64,000 bases of DNA, from positions 2,976,001-3,040,000 of the forward strand of contig OZ244806.1 in the NCBI GenBank assembly GCA_965220075.1, in the 5' to 3' direction. Below, piece after piece: positions 1 through 9,181 of the stretch. The stretch's first letter is position 1, and each line of letters begins with the position of its first letter. The notes beneath the pieces were generated by a model. That model was given only the letters and a program-made list of their open reading frames with translations. It was not told the origin of the DNA and made no database searches. A program made the position numbers and the translations under genes. The stretch comes from G965220075 sp965220075. GTDB lineage: Bacteria > Chloroflexota > UBA11872.

Positions 1-942
1 GCCGGCGCGGCGCTCGGTCAGATACCAGTCCACCGTGGCGCGAAGCCCCTCACAAAAGGCAGTTCGAGGCGCGAAGCCGAACGAGTCGCCGGCGCGTTGA
101 ATATCCACCACCCGGCGCGGCTGCCCGTCGGGCTTGCTGCGGTCCCAATGAATCTCACCCTTGAAGCGCATCAATTCAGCGATGGTCTCCACAAGCTGGC
201 GGATCGAGACCTCCTGTCCCGAACCCAGATTGACCGGCTCGGCACCTTCGTATTGCTCTGCGGCGGCGATAATGCCGCGGGCGGCATCGTCAACGTAAAG
301 GAAGTCGCGCGTGGCCAAACCGCTGCCCCACACGTCGATCCGATTCCCGCCGCTTGCAACCGCGGCGGCGATCTTGCTTATCAGCGCAGGAATAACGTGC
401 GAGCTGCGCGGGTCAAAGTTATCTCCCGGCCCATACAGGTTGGTTGGCAGTACATAGACGGCGTTGAAACCGTATTGCCGTCGGTAGGCCTGAGCCTGCA
501 CCAGAAGCATCTTCTTTGCCAGACCATAGGGTGCATTGGTCTCCTCGGGATAGCCCGCCCAGAGGTCATCTTCCTTGAACGGCGTGGGAACGAACTTCGG
601 ATAGGCGCAGATGGTTCCGACGGCGAGCAGTTTCTCAACGCCGGCCCTGCGGGACGACTCAATCAGCTGCACCCCCATCATGATGTTGTCGTAGAAGATG
701 CTGCCGGGCGCTTCGCGGTTGTAGCCGATCCCGCCTACCACCGCAGCCAGATGCAGGATGACGTCCACACCGGCGGTGACACGGTCGCAGGCCGCCATTG
801 TGCGGAGATCGTGCTCAGCCGAACGCGGCACCCGCAGGTCGCCTACGCCGCGCTCGCGGAGCATGGCCACCACCCGGCGACCCAGGAAGCCCGAGCCGCC
901 CGTGACCGCCACCCGCTTGCCTGCCCAGAAGGACTCACTCAT
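1..942 (-). CDS. fcl: GDP-L-fucose synthase, 3' end beyond the left edge
   Basis: NAD(P)-dependent epimerase/reductase of the extended SDR family. The family converts GDP-4-keto-6-deoxy-mannose to GDP-L-fucose in the cytoplasm for surface polysaccharide synthesis. The frame is open from the ATG at 942 to the window edge (314 codons), about the full family length, so only the last few residues and stop are missing. Visible features: Rossmann glycine motif TGGSGFLG at residues 14-21, and the catalytic Tyr139-x3-Lys143 in PYGLAKK, the form typical of GDP-fucose synthase. The neighbouring glycosyltransferase fusion and large membrane proteins support a surface-glycan role. A related nucleotide-sugar epimerase is the main alternative. 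Confidence 0.87.
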   Translation of the reverse strand, partial: MSESFWAGKRVAVTGGSGFLGRRVVAMLRERGVGDLRVPRSAEHDLRTMAACDRVTAGVDVILHLAAVVGGIGYNREAPGSIFYDNIMMGVQLIESSRRAGVEKLLAVGTICAYPKFVPTPFKEDDLWAGYPEETNAPYGLAKKMLLVQAQAYRRQYGFNAVYVLPTNLYGPGDNFDPRSSHVIPALISKIAAAVASGGNRIDVWGSGLATRDFLYVDDAARGIIAAAEQYEGAEPVNLGSGQEVSIRQLVETIAELMRFKGEIHWDRSKPDGQPRRVVDIQRAGDSFGFAPRTAFCEGLRATVDWYLTERRAG

Positions 943-1055
943 ATGAAGAATTCAGAAAATGCGGCCTCGAATATTCCGACAGCTAGCAAAGTCGGCGCTC
1001 CCCATGATAGCGGCGGCGGCGGCGCCGCAGCGGAGAATCTAACCGCCGGGGCGCG

Positions 1056-2570
1056 TCAGCGAGGGCGTGGAGTACGGCGGGCGAGCTTGATTCTGACCAA
1101 GCCGATCACCGCCATTCGCAGCAGCATCAGCCCGTGGTGAATCGGCCGCACTTTCGTCTCGCCACTGGTCCGCGCGTGGTAGCGCACCGGAATCTCCGTA
1201 ATGCGCAGGCCCGCGCGGGCCGCGCCGAAAAGCAAGTCGAAGTCGCCAAACGGATCGAAATCCCCGAAGTGTCCGCGGTGCGACAGTATCCGCCGGTAAG
1301 CCGACTGCGTGAGCACCTTCGTGCCGCACAGCGTGTCCTTGATACGCTGCGAAAGCAGCCAGGTAAAAACCCAGCTGAAGACTTTATTTCCAACCAGGTT
1401 GAGGAATCGCATCGCCTGATCCTGCACGGGATAAACAAGCCGGCTGCCGATGATGAGATCTCCTTTTCCGTCAACCACCGCCTGGTAGAAGCGCGGCAGG
1501 TCCTCGGGCGCGACGGTCAGATCAGCGTCCAGGATCATCAGGGTCTCGCCGGCGGCGGCGGCGAACCCTTGCCTGACCGCGTCGCCCTTGCCGGCAGGCA
1601 GCATCATCTGGGCTCGGGGCGGGCCGTCGGCCGCGGCCGCGGTGTAGTCGTGATCGGGAACCTGGGGGATAAATCGAATATTCTGGCCGGGGTTTGCGCG
1701 AATGACCTCTTGGATCTTCTCGTAGGTCCCGTCCGTGGAGGCGCCGTCCACGAAGATGATCTCCTGCCGGCTGCCGAACTGCGGCATTCGCCGGATGGCC
1801 GGCTCGATGTTCTCGCGCTCGTTGCGGCAGGGAATCACCACGCTCACGCTTCGCGCGGCGCCGGGCGCGGAGGACGTGGGGCGCGCGACGACAACGTGAA
1901 CGAGGGCCAAAGCCGACAGCCCGGGAACTACGCGGACGAGTGAGTTAATCGCGGCGGACACCCCGGGTATGCGGATCGGCATGAGCAGATGCGGCTCGAT
2001 CGCCTCAACCTCATACCCGCTCAGATACAGGAGATTCAGAACGTCTTCGCCTCCCAGCCAGTTGAGCTCCGGTTGCACCGACTTCAGATGCAACCACTCG
2101 ACCAGGCGCAGAATCGGCGCCCACACGAAGTTGTGGAAGGTGAGCACCAGCCGCGTTTCGGTCCCCGCAAGCCGCCTAACGTGCTCCAGCACCGGCTGAA
2201 TGTCGTGGAGCAACCCCAACGTGTCGGAGCACAGGATGAAATCGAACTCTCGCTCATCCTCGAACGACTCTATACAGCCCTCTCGGAACTCGATACCCGG
2301 GTGGCGTAGGCGAGCACGCGCGATTTGGGCCGGTCTGTAGTCGACCCCAACGCCCAACCCAGGGTTGAGCCGCGCAAGCACGTCTCCGGCCCCACATCCC
2401 AGCTCCAGCACCCGCCGTCCCGGCGTAATGTGCTCGCGGAGAAGCTCCGCGAGCAGGCCGCGGTAGCTGACAGCGAACAAGCGGGCGAGCCGGTTGGGAG
2501 GAGCTTCCACTTCGAAGTCGGCTTGCCCGCGATCAGCGCCGGGGGGCGCGTTCTGGTCGGCACACGGCAT
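1056..2570 (-). CDS. Bifunctional SAM methyltransferase - GT2 glycosyltransferase fusion
   Basis: This 504-residue protein joins two domains usually found as separate proteins. Residues ~30-230 form a class I SAM methyltransferase, with the motif I glycine loop LELGCGAGD at 55-63 followed by an acidic strand-2 end (GVDYRP). Residues ~245-504 form a family-2 glycosyltransferase: SVVIPCRNERENIE, then the nucleotide-binding DGASTDGT and the metal-binding DADLTV. The GT2 part resembles dolichol-phosphate mannosyltransferase/polyprenyl-phosphate glycosyltransferases, with hydrophobic C-terminal helices. It probably builds lipid-linked or surface glycans. The ATG start gives a complete methyltransferase domain. 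It is transcribed toward fcl, 113 bp away. Substrates cannot be read from sequence. Confidence 0.85.
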   Translation of the reverse strand: MPCADQNAPPGADRGQADFEVEAPPNRLARLFAVSYRGLLAELLREHITPGRRVLELGCGAGDVLARLNPGLGVGVDYRPAQIARARLRHPGIEFREGCIESFEDEREFDFILCSDTLGLLHDIQPVLEHVRRLAGTETRLVLTFHNFVWAPILRLVEWLHLKSVQPELNWLGGEDVLNLLYLSGYEVEAIEPHLLMPIRIPGVSAAINSLVRVVPGLSALALVHVVVARPTSSAPGAARSVSVVIPCRNERENIEPAIRRMPQFGSRQEIIFVDGASTDGTYEKIQEVIRANPGQNIRFIPQVPDHDYTAAAADGPPRAQMMLPAGKGDAVRQGFAAAAGETLMILDADLTVAPEDLPRFYQAVVDGKGDLIIGSRLVYPVQDQAMRFLNLVGNKVFSWVFTWLLSQRIKDTLCGTKVLTQSAYRRILSHRGHFGDFDPFGDFDLLFGAARAGLRITEIPVRYHARTSGETKVRPIHHGLMLLRMAVIGLVRIKLARRTPRPR

Positions 2571-2944
2571 GATTGGGCAGGTTCAGCGACGCCTCCCGCC
2601 GAGGCTCACTTGCCCCGTGGTTGGATCGGTCCGGAGAACAGTCGAGCGCCGCCATCAAATACGACCGCGCGGACGCCGCGCCGCTCAGAGCGCGGACCTC
2701 GTGAGCCGCCGTTCCGTGCGTGCGCCGGCTACGGCCTTTGGCGAGCGTGGGCGTGCCGCACAAGGGATTCGCTCCAGCCTTGTCCTCTGTCATCAGACCT
2801 CTAAGAGTCACTCGCTCCGGCAGGCCGCCGGTCGAAAGGATAGCGGTCAAGGATGCCGGGCGCCGCAGGGTTCGCGGTGGATTGCCGCCGCGGCCAGGTC
2901 AAGGCCCTGCGTGCGCCGCGCCGCCGGGCGACAATAGCCGGATC
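2571..2944. other. Divergent intergenic region without a recognised gene
   Basis: This 374-bp spacer separates the leftward methyltransferase-GT2 gene from the rightward membrane-protein gene, so promoters for both should lie here. Open frames through it have no family signature and look like chance extensions. I see no RNA gene or clear hairpin. Confidence 0.4.
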
Positions 2945-5689
2945 ATGATCCGGCAGCCCGGTACTTCTTTCATTGGGCGGGAGGTCGCTCCGCCGCTCAT
3001 CGCCATGCTGGCCGGGCTGGCCATAGTGCTGGCAGCCTGGGGCCCGGTCTTGACCAGCCCGGGCGAGATCATCCAGCGCGATCTCGTATATCCGCTGTTC
3101 ATAGACGATGCGTTTGCCGACTTCTACCCAATCCTTGGGGCCGACGGACGCACGGCCCTCCAATACCTGAGCATGATGCCGATATTCGCGCCGGCTATCG
3201 GCGCGGCGCAGCTGCTTGGAGTCTCCACCGGGGGCCTGATTCGCGCTCTGGTGGTAGGCCAGGCGCTGCTTGCTTTCCTATCGGCGTTCGTGAGCTTTTG
3301 GCTCGCGGCGCGCGGCGCACTCGGCAACCCGCGAGCGCTCTCGGCCGGCGCGCTCATTGCCGGTTTGTTCTACGCCCTCAACCCGTGGGCCATCGCGCGG
3401 GTCGAGCATCTCGGCGTGCTGATCGGCTACGCCTTCCTGCCGCTGGCACTGGCATTGTTGCTCGAAGCCGAGCGCCGCCGCTCGAACAGGCTTGCGGTCG
3501 CGGGCGGTTTGACGTTTGTGGGCGTGGCGGTCAGTCCGCACTACGCCCTGTACGGCGGGGCGCTGCTCCTGCTGTTTCTGGCCGTCAGGTTGCTTTGGCT
3601 CAGGGACTGGACGCGGCGGCGCGAAACATTGCGGCGCGCGGCGCTTTTTGTGCTCACGGTGGCGGCGCTGGAGATCTACATCGTCGCCCCGTTCATCGCG
3701 ATCAGCTTGTCTGGCGAAGGCTTGCCAACGGAAGTCGGCGCGTCTGTCACCGACCTTGCGGCGCGCGACTCCGGCGCGGCGTGGACGGATCCGCTCACGC
3801 TAACCGCCAACCTCGTATGGCACCAGGACATGCGTCCCGCCGGCGCCGCCCTGTTGGCCTGGCGTCTGGGGGGGCTTGTCCCGATCGCGGCGCTGGTCGT
3901 AACAGTGGCGTTCGTCCGACCACTGTTCCGTGTTTCCGCCGCGCTGCTGGTGATCGCCGCGCTTGCGGTAACGCTCATGCTCTGGGCTGAGTCGGCCGAC
4001 GCGCGACCGGCGCTGGAAGCTCTGATCTCACGCGTGCCGGGAGCTCGCGGCATTCGCGAGCCCGACAAGGCGCTCGGACTGCTAGCGCTGGCCTACGCCT
4101 GGGGACTCGGCGCCCTGACCGCCTTCGGTCTCAGCGCGTCCGCCTCGTGGCTGAGGTCAAAGGTCCGGCGCTCATTCCTCGTGACGATTGCGGGACTGTT
4201 TCTGGCGCTTTCTCTCACATCCTTCATGGCGCCGGCGATCGGGCGGTTTATTTGGGACGGCGCCACAGCTCCCTGGCGGCCGGTCGAGCTGCCCACGGAC
4301 TACCGAGAAGTACTGCATGTTGTCCGTGCCGACGCGTCCGCCTCGCGGCGGATCCTCGCTTTCGAGTCCGACGATCGCATGCCCAGCTGGGATGAACATC
4401 GGGTGCTGCGCCACCTGGCCGCTCGCACGGTTGGCGGCGCAAGCGTTATCAGCTCGCGCGCGCCGGTTCACGCAGGGGTGCTCGCGCTGCTGGAGCGACT
4501 GCCGGCCAGCCAGATAGGGACCGCGGCAGCCGCAACGGGCGCCGATCGGATCCTGGTCGCACGAGATACCCGCGCGGGCCTGGAGCTGGATGCGCGGGTG
4601 GGGCAGGCGCCCAACTGGACGCAAGTCGCCGTGAGCGACACGCTCGCTTACTACCGGCGTGCCGACCCGCCGTCTCTGGGGACCGCCGCAAGCGCGTGGA
4701 CGCCGACAAGCGGTATCCGCACACTTACGGCCGCTCCCGGCCCGAGCGCGCCGGTGGTTGTGGACGGCGAGGCGGGCCGCTGCCATCCCGCGCTCGACGC
4801 TCTGCCGATGCAGTCCCACGAGGCGGACAGTCGCCTGGCCGCGCGTCTCGCGTGTCTCTCGCCAGCGCACTTGATTCGGCCCCGACCGGCCTCTCAAAGT
4901 GGCTGGGAGTACTCCGACGCATCGCCCGCCGGGCTTTCGCGATGGTTGCAGGCGCTCGAAGGCGAAGGTCTCTTCGCCGCCGATCTGAGCTACGGACTCG
5001 GCTTCGCCTGGATCACGTCCGCGCGGACGGAAAACCGGTCACTGACGGTGCCGCTGCGCGCGCCTTCCACGGGACCCCATGACGTATACGTTCGAGTGCT
5101 GGCGGGTGACGGCGCGGCGGCCTTGCGAGCCCAGGTGACCGAAGGCCAGACCACACCCCAACACACTCGCGTCTTACGAGCGACGGGCCCACCGCGCTTC
5201 CGCTGGTTTCGCGCGGCCTCGGAGGTCCCGAACTTGAATGGTGACTTCACTCTCAGGCTCGTGCCTTCAAGCGGCTTCGGAGCGGTGAACGCGGTTGCGA
5301 TAGTTCCGAGTCGTTTAGATGTCGGCGTCGATTCAGCCGAGCAGGACCGAGTTGCTCAGCCGCCGCAGGTAGACCTCTCCCGGACCTCACGCACCCGATT
5401 TGATGGGTACGTGAGCGGCGCGACGGCGCCCTTCCTGCTGATCGTCAACGAAACGTTCCAGCCCGCGTGGCGCGCCGTATTCCCCACCGGCAGCGCTTCT
5501 CCCGTCGCAGTCGGCGTGACCCGGATGGGATTCGTAGTCTCGGAAACCGGTGACTTCCCGGTCCAAATCGAATACCGTCCTCAGATTGCGATGGATATAG
5601 GGATCGCAGTTAGTTTTGCATCCCTGCTCGGCGTATTGCTCTATCTTATCTGGCCTTTACGCTCGCTGTTTCGCGCAAGTGATAGGTAG
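2945..5689 (+). CDS. Large polytopic membrane protein, YfhO/AftD-like (GT-C type)
   Basis: A protein of 914 residues with many hydrophobic helices in the first ~470 residues, a long soluble beta-rich part, and one C-terminal helix near residue 885. An acidic loop after the first helix (residues ~40-60, with a DDAFADFYP segment) and the overall plan resemble YfhO/AftD-type lipid-linked-sugar glycosyltransferases of the GT-C fold. The C-terminal domain contains LLIVNETFQPAWRAVF, a motif shared with the convergent neighbour at 5815-9030. I chose the ATG at 2945 because the frame upstream is Arg/Pro-rich and unlike a membrane protein N-terminus. A glycan role is inferred from fold type and neighbours; donor and acceptor are unknown. 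Confidence 0.65.
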   Translation: MIRQPGTSFIGREVAPPLIAMLAGLAIVLAAWGPVLTSPGEIIQRDLVYPLFIDDAFADFYPILGADGRTALQYLSMMPIFAPAIGAAQLLGVSTGGLIRALVVGQALLAFLSAFVSFWLAARGALGNPRALSAGALIAGLFYALNPWAIARVEHLGVLIGYAFLPLALALLLEAERRRSNRLAVAGGLTFVGVAVSPHYALYGGALLLLFLAVRLLWLRDWTRRRETLRRAALFVLTVAALEIYIVAPFIAISLSGEGLPTEVGASVTDLAARDSGAAWTDPLTLTANLVWHQDMRPAGAALLAWRLGGLVPIAALVVTVAFVRPLFRVSAALLVIAALAVTLMLWAESADARPALEALISRVPGARGIREPDKALGLLALAYAWGLGALTAFGLSASASWLRSKVRRSFLVTIAGLFLALSLTSFMAPAIGRFIWDGATAPWRPVELPTDYREVLHVVRADASASRRILAFESDDRMPSWDEHRVLRHLAARTVGGASVISSRAPVHAGVLALLERLPASQIGTAAAATGADRILVARDTRAGLELDARVGQAPNWTQVAVSDTLAYYRRADPPSLGTAASAWTPTSGIRTLTAAPGPSAPVVVDGEAGRCHPALDALPMQSHEADSRLAARLACLSPAHLIRPRPASQSGWEYSDASPAGLSRWLQALEGEGLFAADLSYGLGFAWITSARTENRSLTVPLRAPSTGPHDVYVRVLAGDGAAALRAQVTEGQTTPQHTRVLRATGPPRFRWFRAASEVPNLNGDFTLRLVPSSGFGAVNAVAIVPSRLDVGVDSAEQDRVAQPPQVDLSRTSRTRFDGYVSGATAPFLLIVNETFQPAWRAVFPTGSASPVAVGVTRMGFVVSETGDFPVQIEYRPQIAMDIGIAVSFASLLGVLLYLIWPLRSLFRASDR

Positions 5690-5814
5690 GCTCCATACGT
5701 AGATCTTTTCGACATCTGTGCTGCCATATTCCTAACTCTTATCTCATGCAATTACGAATGCAGACCTGGCAGGCTCGTTGAAGAGATCGGTCTCTTTGTT
5801 CCCACTTCCCTCGC

Positions 5815-8800
5815 TCAGCTCCCGCGCGTCAGCCACTTCCCGCGCAGACCTCTCTGACTGTATAGCAGCACCCCAAGCACGATTGCTCCCACTGTCGCCA
5901 GCGACACCCACAGCATCACGTCCGCCAGCCGCTGCGCGCTGAACTCCAGCTCCACCTCGTGCGCTCCATCCGCCTCGATCACCCACCCATTCGCTACTCC
6001 GTTTACCTCGAAGTGCCGCGCCACCTCCCGCCCTTCCACGTACGCCTTCCAGCGCGGGTCGTACGACTCGTTGAGCACCAGCACGTACGGCCCGCTCGAC
6101 CCGACCCGCGCCCGTATGTGCGTCTCGCGCAGCCGCTCGTAGCTCACCCGCGGCGCCTCCCGCGCGCCCAGCTCCGCTTGCCCCTTGGGCGCCAGCAACA
6201 CGTCAAGCGGCGTCCCGTCGGTCTGCCCGATCTCCACTACGTGATGCCCGGCGCTCAACTCAACCTCTACCCGCGCCGGCCGACCGCCGTCCGCGGCCTC
6301 CAGCCGCTCCAGCACGCTCATCCCGTCGATCCGAAGCCACTTCAGCCGTTCGGGCACTGATTGCCTCCCGGTGCGCTCCGCTGGTTCGAGCCGAGCCCCC
6401 TCGACCTGCAGCCACCTGGCCTGTTCGGGGGCGTCTGTCAGCCCCACGTTGCCTCCCCCCGGCAGCAGCATCAACTCGTATACGCCGTCCCTGGCTACCT
6501 GCAAGCTCCGCGTCCGCGCGATCGTGCCCATCCTGATCGGCGTCTCGATCTCAAAGCTCACCAAACTCCCGTCCGCCAGCTCTGTATCCGCGTCGGGCGA
6601 ATAGAAGCCAACCAGGTTTCTCCCCGGATCGAGGCGCAGCCCGTGCACCACTATTTCCGTCGTCTCGTCCGCTCTCAGACGGCGCACCGCCACGAACTCA
6701 TCGTTGACCCGTACCCACAGCGTGCGCTGCCGGCCGATTGAACGTACCCGCATGGCCAGGGCCGCTGTTCCAGGCTCGCTTGCGGGTCTGACGACTTCGA
6801 GATGGTCGACCTGTCGCCGCACTACCTTTGTCTTGCGCACGTTCCCGGCCAAGTCTTGCGCTGTCTGTGGGTCCCACCCGTCCAGCGACCGCATGCGCAA
6901 CTGCGCAGGGTCCACCTCCACGTCGGACAGCTCCGCACCGCTGATCAAGTGCCAGTAGCCACCGCGTGCGCCAGGCGGAATACTTTCGCTCACGCTGGCG
7001 GGCCGCTGAAGCATACGCACGGCCAGCCCCGTCTGGGACTCACCGTACCCAAGCATCGCGGCGACACCCGGCGGCGCCTTGCCATCCGTATCCGGTGTGA
7101 GCACCACTACTCCGTCAACCAGATCCGCCACTTCCAGCGGCGGTCCCAGGTGCTCTCTCTGCACCGAATCCACTATCACGCTGCGCGTACCCCAGACCAG
7201 CGGCTTCACCTCCGGTACCCGGTAGAAGTGCAGCGGCCCTATCCGCACCTCCTCCTCCAGCCCCGAGTTGCGCACGATCGCAGCCGTCTCAGACGCCGAG
7301 AACTCCTGCGGAAATAAGGTCCGGTCAAGCAAGTAACGGTTTCCTACGTCATCCTGCTGCATCACGTAGCCAATGCCCGACCGAGCCAGGATCCGCGGCG
7401 CTCCCTCTCGGCGCACCCGCAGCAACGTGTCGTACATCACTCTGACCGCTCTGGTATCCGGCCATAAGCCTAGGAACGGCCGCTCGCTGAACTCAGCCAT
7501 AGGCGTCCAGTACGCGGTATAGCCCCAGTCGGTCGTCCACCGCTGCATCGGCGGCAGGGGCAGCACCCGGAAGTCGCCCGGCCGGCTCTCCAGCCACTCG
7601 CCCGCTTCCTCCAAGTACTCCGGCAGCTTCACCTGATACGGGTACAGGGGTTCCTCCGCCTCCCGCGTCACCAATATCTCCCCCCTCACCACCGGTCCCA
7701 TGTACGCCAGATAGGGCGCCACCAGCAGTACCAGCGCGCCTCCGCGTACCCCGGCCCGCATGCCTTCAAGCGCACCTGCACGCGCCAGCCGCCCCACGGC
7801 TCCCTCGAGCCGCTCCACTCCCGCACCCAGTCCTACCCCTATCAGCGGCGCTAGCCCCAGCACCGTCAGCAAGGTCGCCTTGTACCACGGGCTCCGGAAG
7901 ATCGTGAACAAAGGCACGTGTTCCCACAGCCAGCCAAACAGCCACCCCGTGGGCCCGTTCAGACCCCCGCTGAACAACAGTCCAAGCACCGCCAGTCCCG
8001 CGAAGTACAGCATCCGCCGGTCCCGGCTCAGCATCAGACCCGCCAGACCCGCCACAGCCGGCACCACGCTCAGCGCCACCGCCCATGTCTCCCACAGATA
8101 TGTATCCGCATACGGGATCACGGGCACACCTTCCACCACGTCGTACCAGGGCCAGTGGCCCTGTAAACGCAGCACGTTGAACGGCGCGGCGCTTTCTGAA
8201 AGACGCGCCAGGAACCCGCCCCTTTCCGTCTCCAGCACGCTCGCGAATACCTGCGTAGGACCGACCGTCACGAATCCCACCGCCTGCGGTATCAGCCAGT
8301 ACCCGTTCACCGCCACCGTCAGCACCAGCCCGATCACTCCGAACCGCAGCGCTCTCCTTACCCCAGCCCTGTCTCCCAAACTCCAGCGCCGTACCGCGTA
8401 CAGACCCACGTAGAGCGGCACCGGCGCCAGCGCCACCACCGCCAACGGCGGGTTCGCTCCCGCTCCCGACCCAATCAGCGACACCAGCCCCAGCAACCCG
8501 CCCCACACCCACACGCTGCCTCCGCGCAGCGCTCCTATCGTCACCGCCAGCGCCAGCGGCAGCGCCGCGTACGCGCTCAGGTTCGCTATGTTGAACCCTT
8601 GGTACACCGGCTCCTGGTAGAAGTTGAACAGGTAGAAGAGCACAGCCCCCACGCGCGCTGTCTCCGACCGCACCAAGGTCCTCATCAGCACGTACATGGC
8701 CAGCCCGGAGCCCAGGAACCAAAACGTGAACTGCAGCCGCTGCGCCGTCTCGATCGAGAACCCAAGTCCCCGGAACAAGGCCGGCCAGAACATGAAGAAC

Positions 8801-9030
8801 AATTGAGGCAGGCGGTCGTCCGGACTCCCGCCCAATATGGCGCTCGAGTCCCAGGTGCTGACGTAGTCCAGCCAGCGGTCGAACGTGATCGGCAGCAAGA
8901 AGTCCTCGGCCTTGGCGATGAGGCCGGGGTCGACCCAGAACAGCGGCGCCAGCCCCGCGGCGATCACCACGATCAGGCCGAAGGGCAGGCTCCGGGAACG
9001 GCTGAGAACCTGCCAGTGCATGGAGCGCAC
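5815..9030 (-). CDS. Large polytopic membrane protein, YfhO/AftD-like paralog
   Basis: This protein of 1071 residues has about a dozen N-terminal membrane helices, a long extracytoplasmic part and a final helix near residue 1045. The segment VLVLNESYDPRWKAYVEG matches the ending of the convergent 2945-5689 gene, so the two appear to be distant paralogs with the same architecture. The N-terminal segments FWPALFRGLGFS and FYLFNFYQEPVYQG resemble AftD-like arabinosyltransferase/YfhO families. The start is either GTG 9030 or ATG 9021, three codons apart. Codons strongly favour G at the third position compared with its neighbour. It probably transfers or modifies sugars in the cell envelope; this is inference from topology. 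Confidence 0.65.
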   Translation of the reverse strand: MRSMHWQVLSRSRSLPFGLIVVIAAGLAPLFWVDPGLIAKAEDFLLPITFDRWLDYVSTWDSSAILGGSPDDRLPQLFFMFWPALFRGLGFSIETAQRLQFTFWFLGSGLAMYVLMRTLVRSETARVGAVLFYLFNFYQEPVYQGFNIANLSAYAALPLALAVTIGALRGGSVWVWGGLLGLVSLIGSGAGANPPLAVVALAPVPLYVGLYAVRRWSLGDRAGVRRALRFGVIGLVLTVAVNGYWLIPQAVGFVTVGPTQVFASVLETERGGFLARLSESAAPFNVLRLQGHWPWYDVVEGVPVIPYADTYLWETWAVALSVVPAVAGLAGLMLSRDRRMLYFAGLAVLGLLFSGGLNGPTGWLFGWLWEHVPLFTIFRSPWYKATLLTVLGLAPLIGVGLGAGVERLEGAVGRLARAGALEGMRAGVRGGALVLLVAPYLAYMGPVVRGEILVTREAEEPLYPYQVKLPEYLEEAGEWLESRPGDFRVLPLPPMQRWTTDWGYTAYWTPMAEFSERPFLGLWPDTRAVRVMYDTLLRVRREGAPRILARSGIGYVMQQDDVGNRYLLDRTLFPQEFSASETAAIVRNSGLEEEVRIGPLHFYRVPEVKPLVWGTRSVIVDSVQREHLGPPLEVADLVDGVVVLTPDTDGKAPPGVAAMLGYGESQTGLAVRMLQRPASVSESIPPGARGGYWHLISGAELSDVEVDPAQLRMRSLDGWDPQTAQDLAGNVRKTKVVRRQVDHLEVVRPASEPGTAALAMRVRSIGRQRTLWVRVNDEFVAVRRLRADETTEIVVHGLRLDPGRNLVGFYSPDADTELADGSLVSFEIETPIRMGTIARTRSLQVARDGVYELMLLPGGGNVGLTDAPEQARWLQVEGARLEPAERTGRQSVPERLKWLRIDGMSVLERLEAADGGRPARVEVELSAGHHVVEIGQTDGTPLDVLLAPKGQAELGAREAPRVSYERLRETHIRARVGSSGPYVLVLNESYDPRWKAYVEGREVARHFEVNGVANGWVIEADGAHEVELEFSAQRLADVMLWVSLATVGAIVLGVLLYSQRGLRGKWLTRGS

Positions 9031-9181
9031 TCTACGGCACGGACCGGCGGAAGCGCTTCGCGCCCGAGAGGCTGGAAGAGGCGGCTCTAAAGCGCCTGAG
9101 CCACTTGATATGCAGAACTGCGAAGTACGGCTACCTGAGCGTTATGGAACGCTGACGTAGACCGGGCAGACGCTGGCGGAG

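Noticed and set aside
97..1140. 347-residue rightward frame over fcl
   Set aside because: It is the complementary frame of the GDP-fucose synthase gene and lacks any family pattern.
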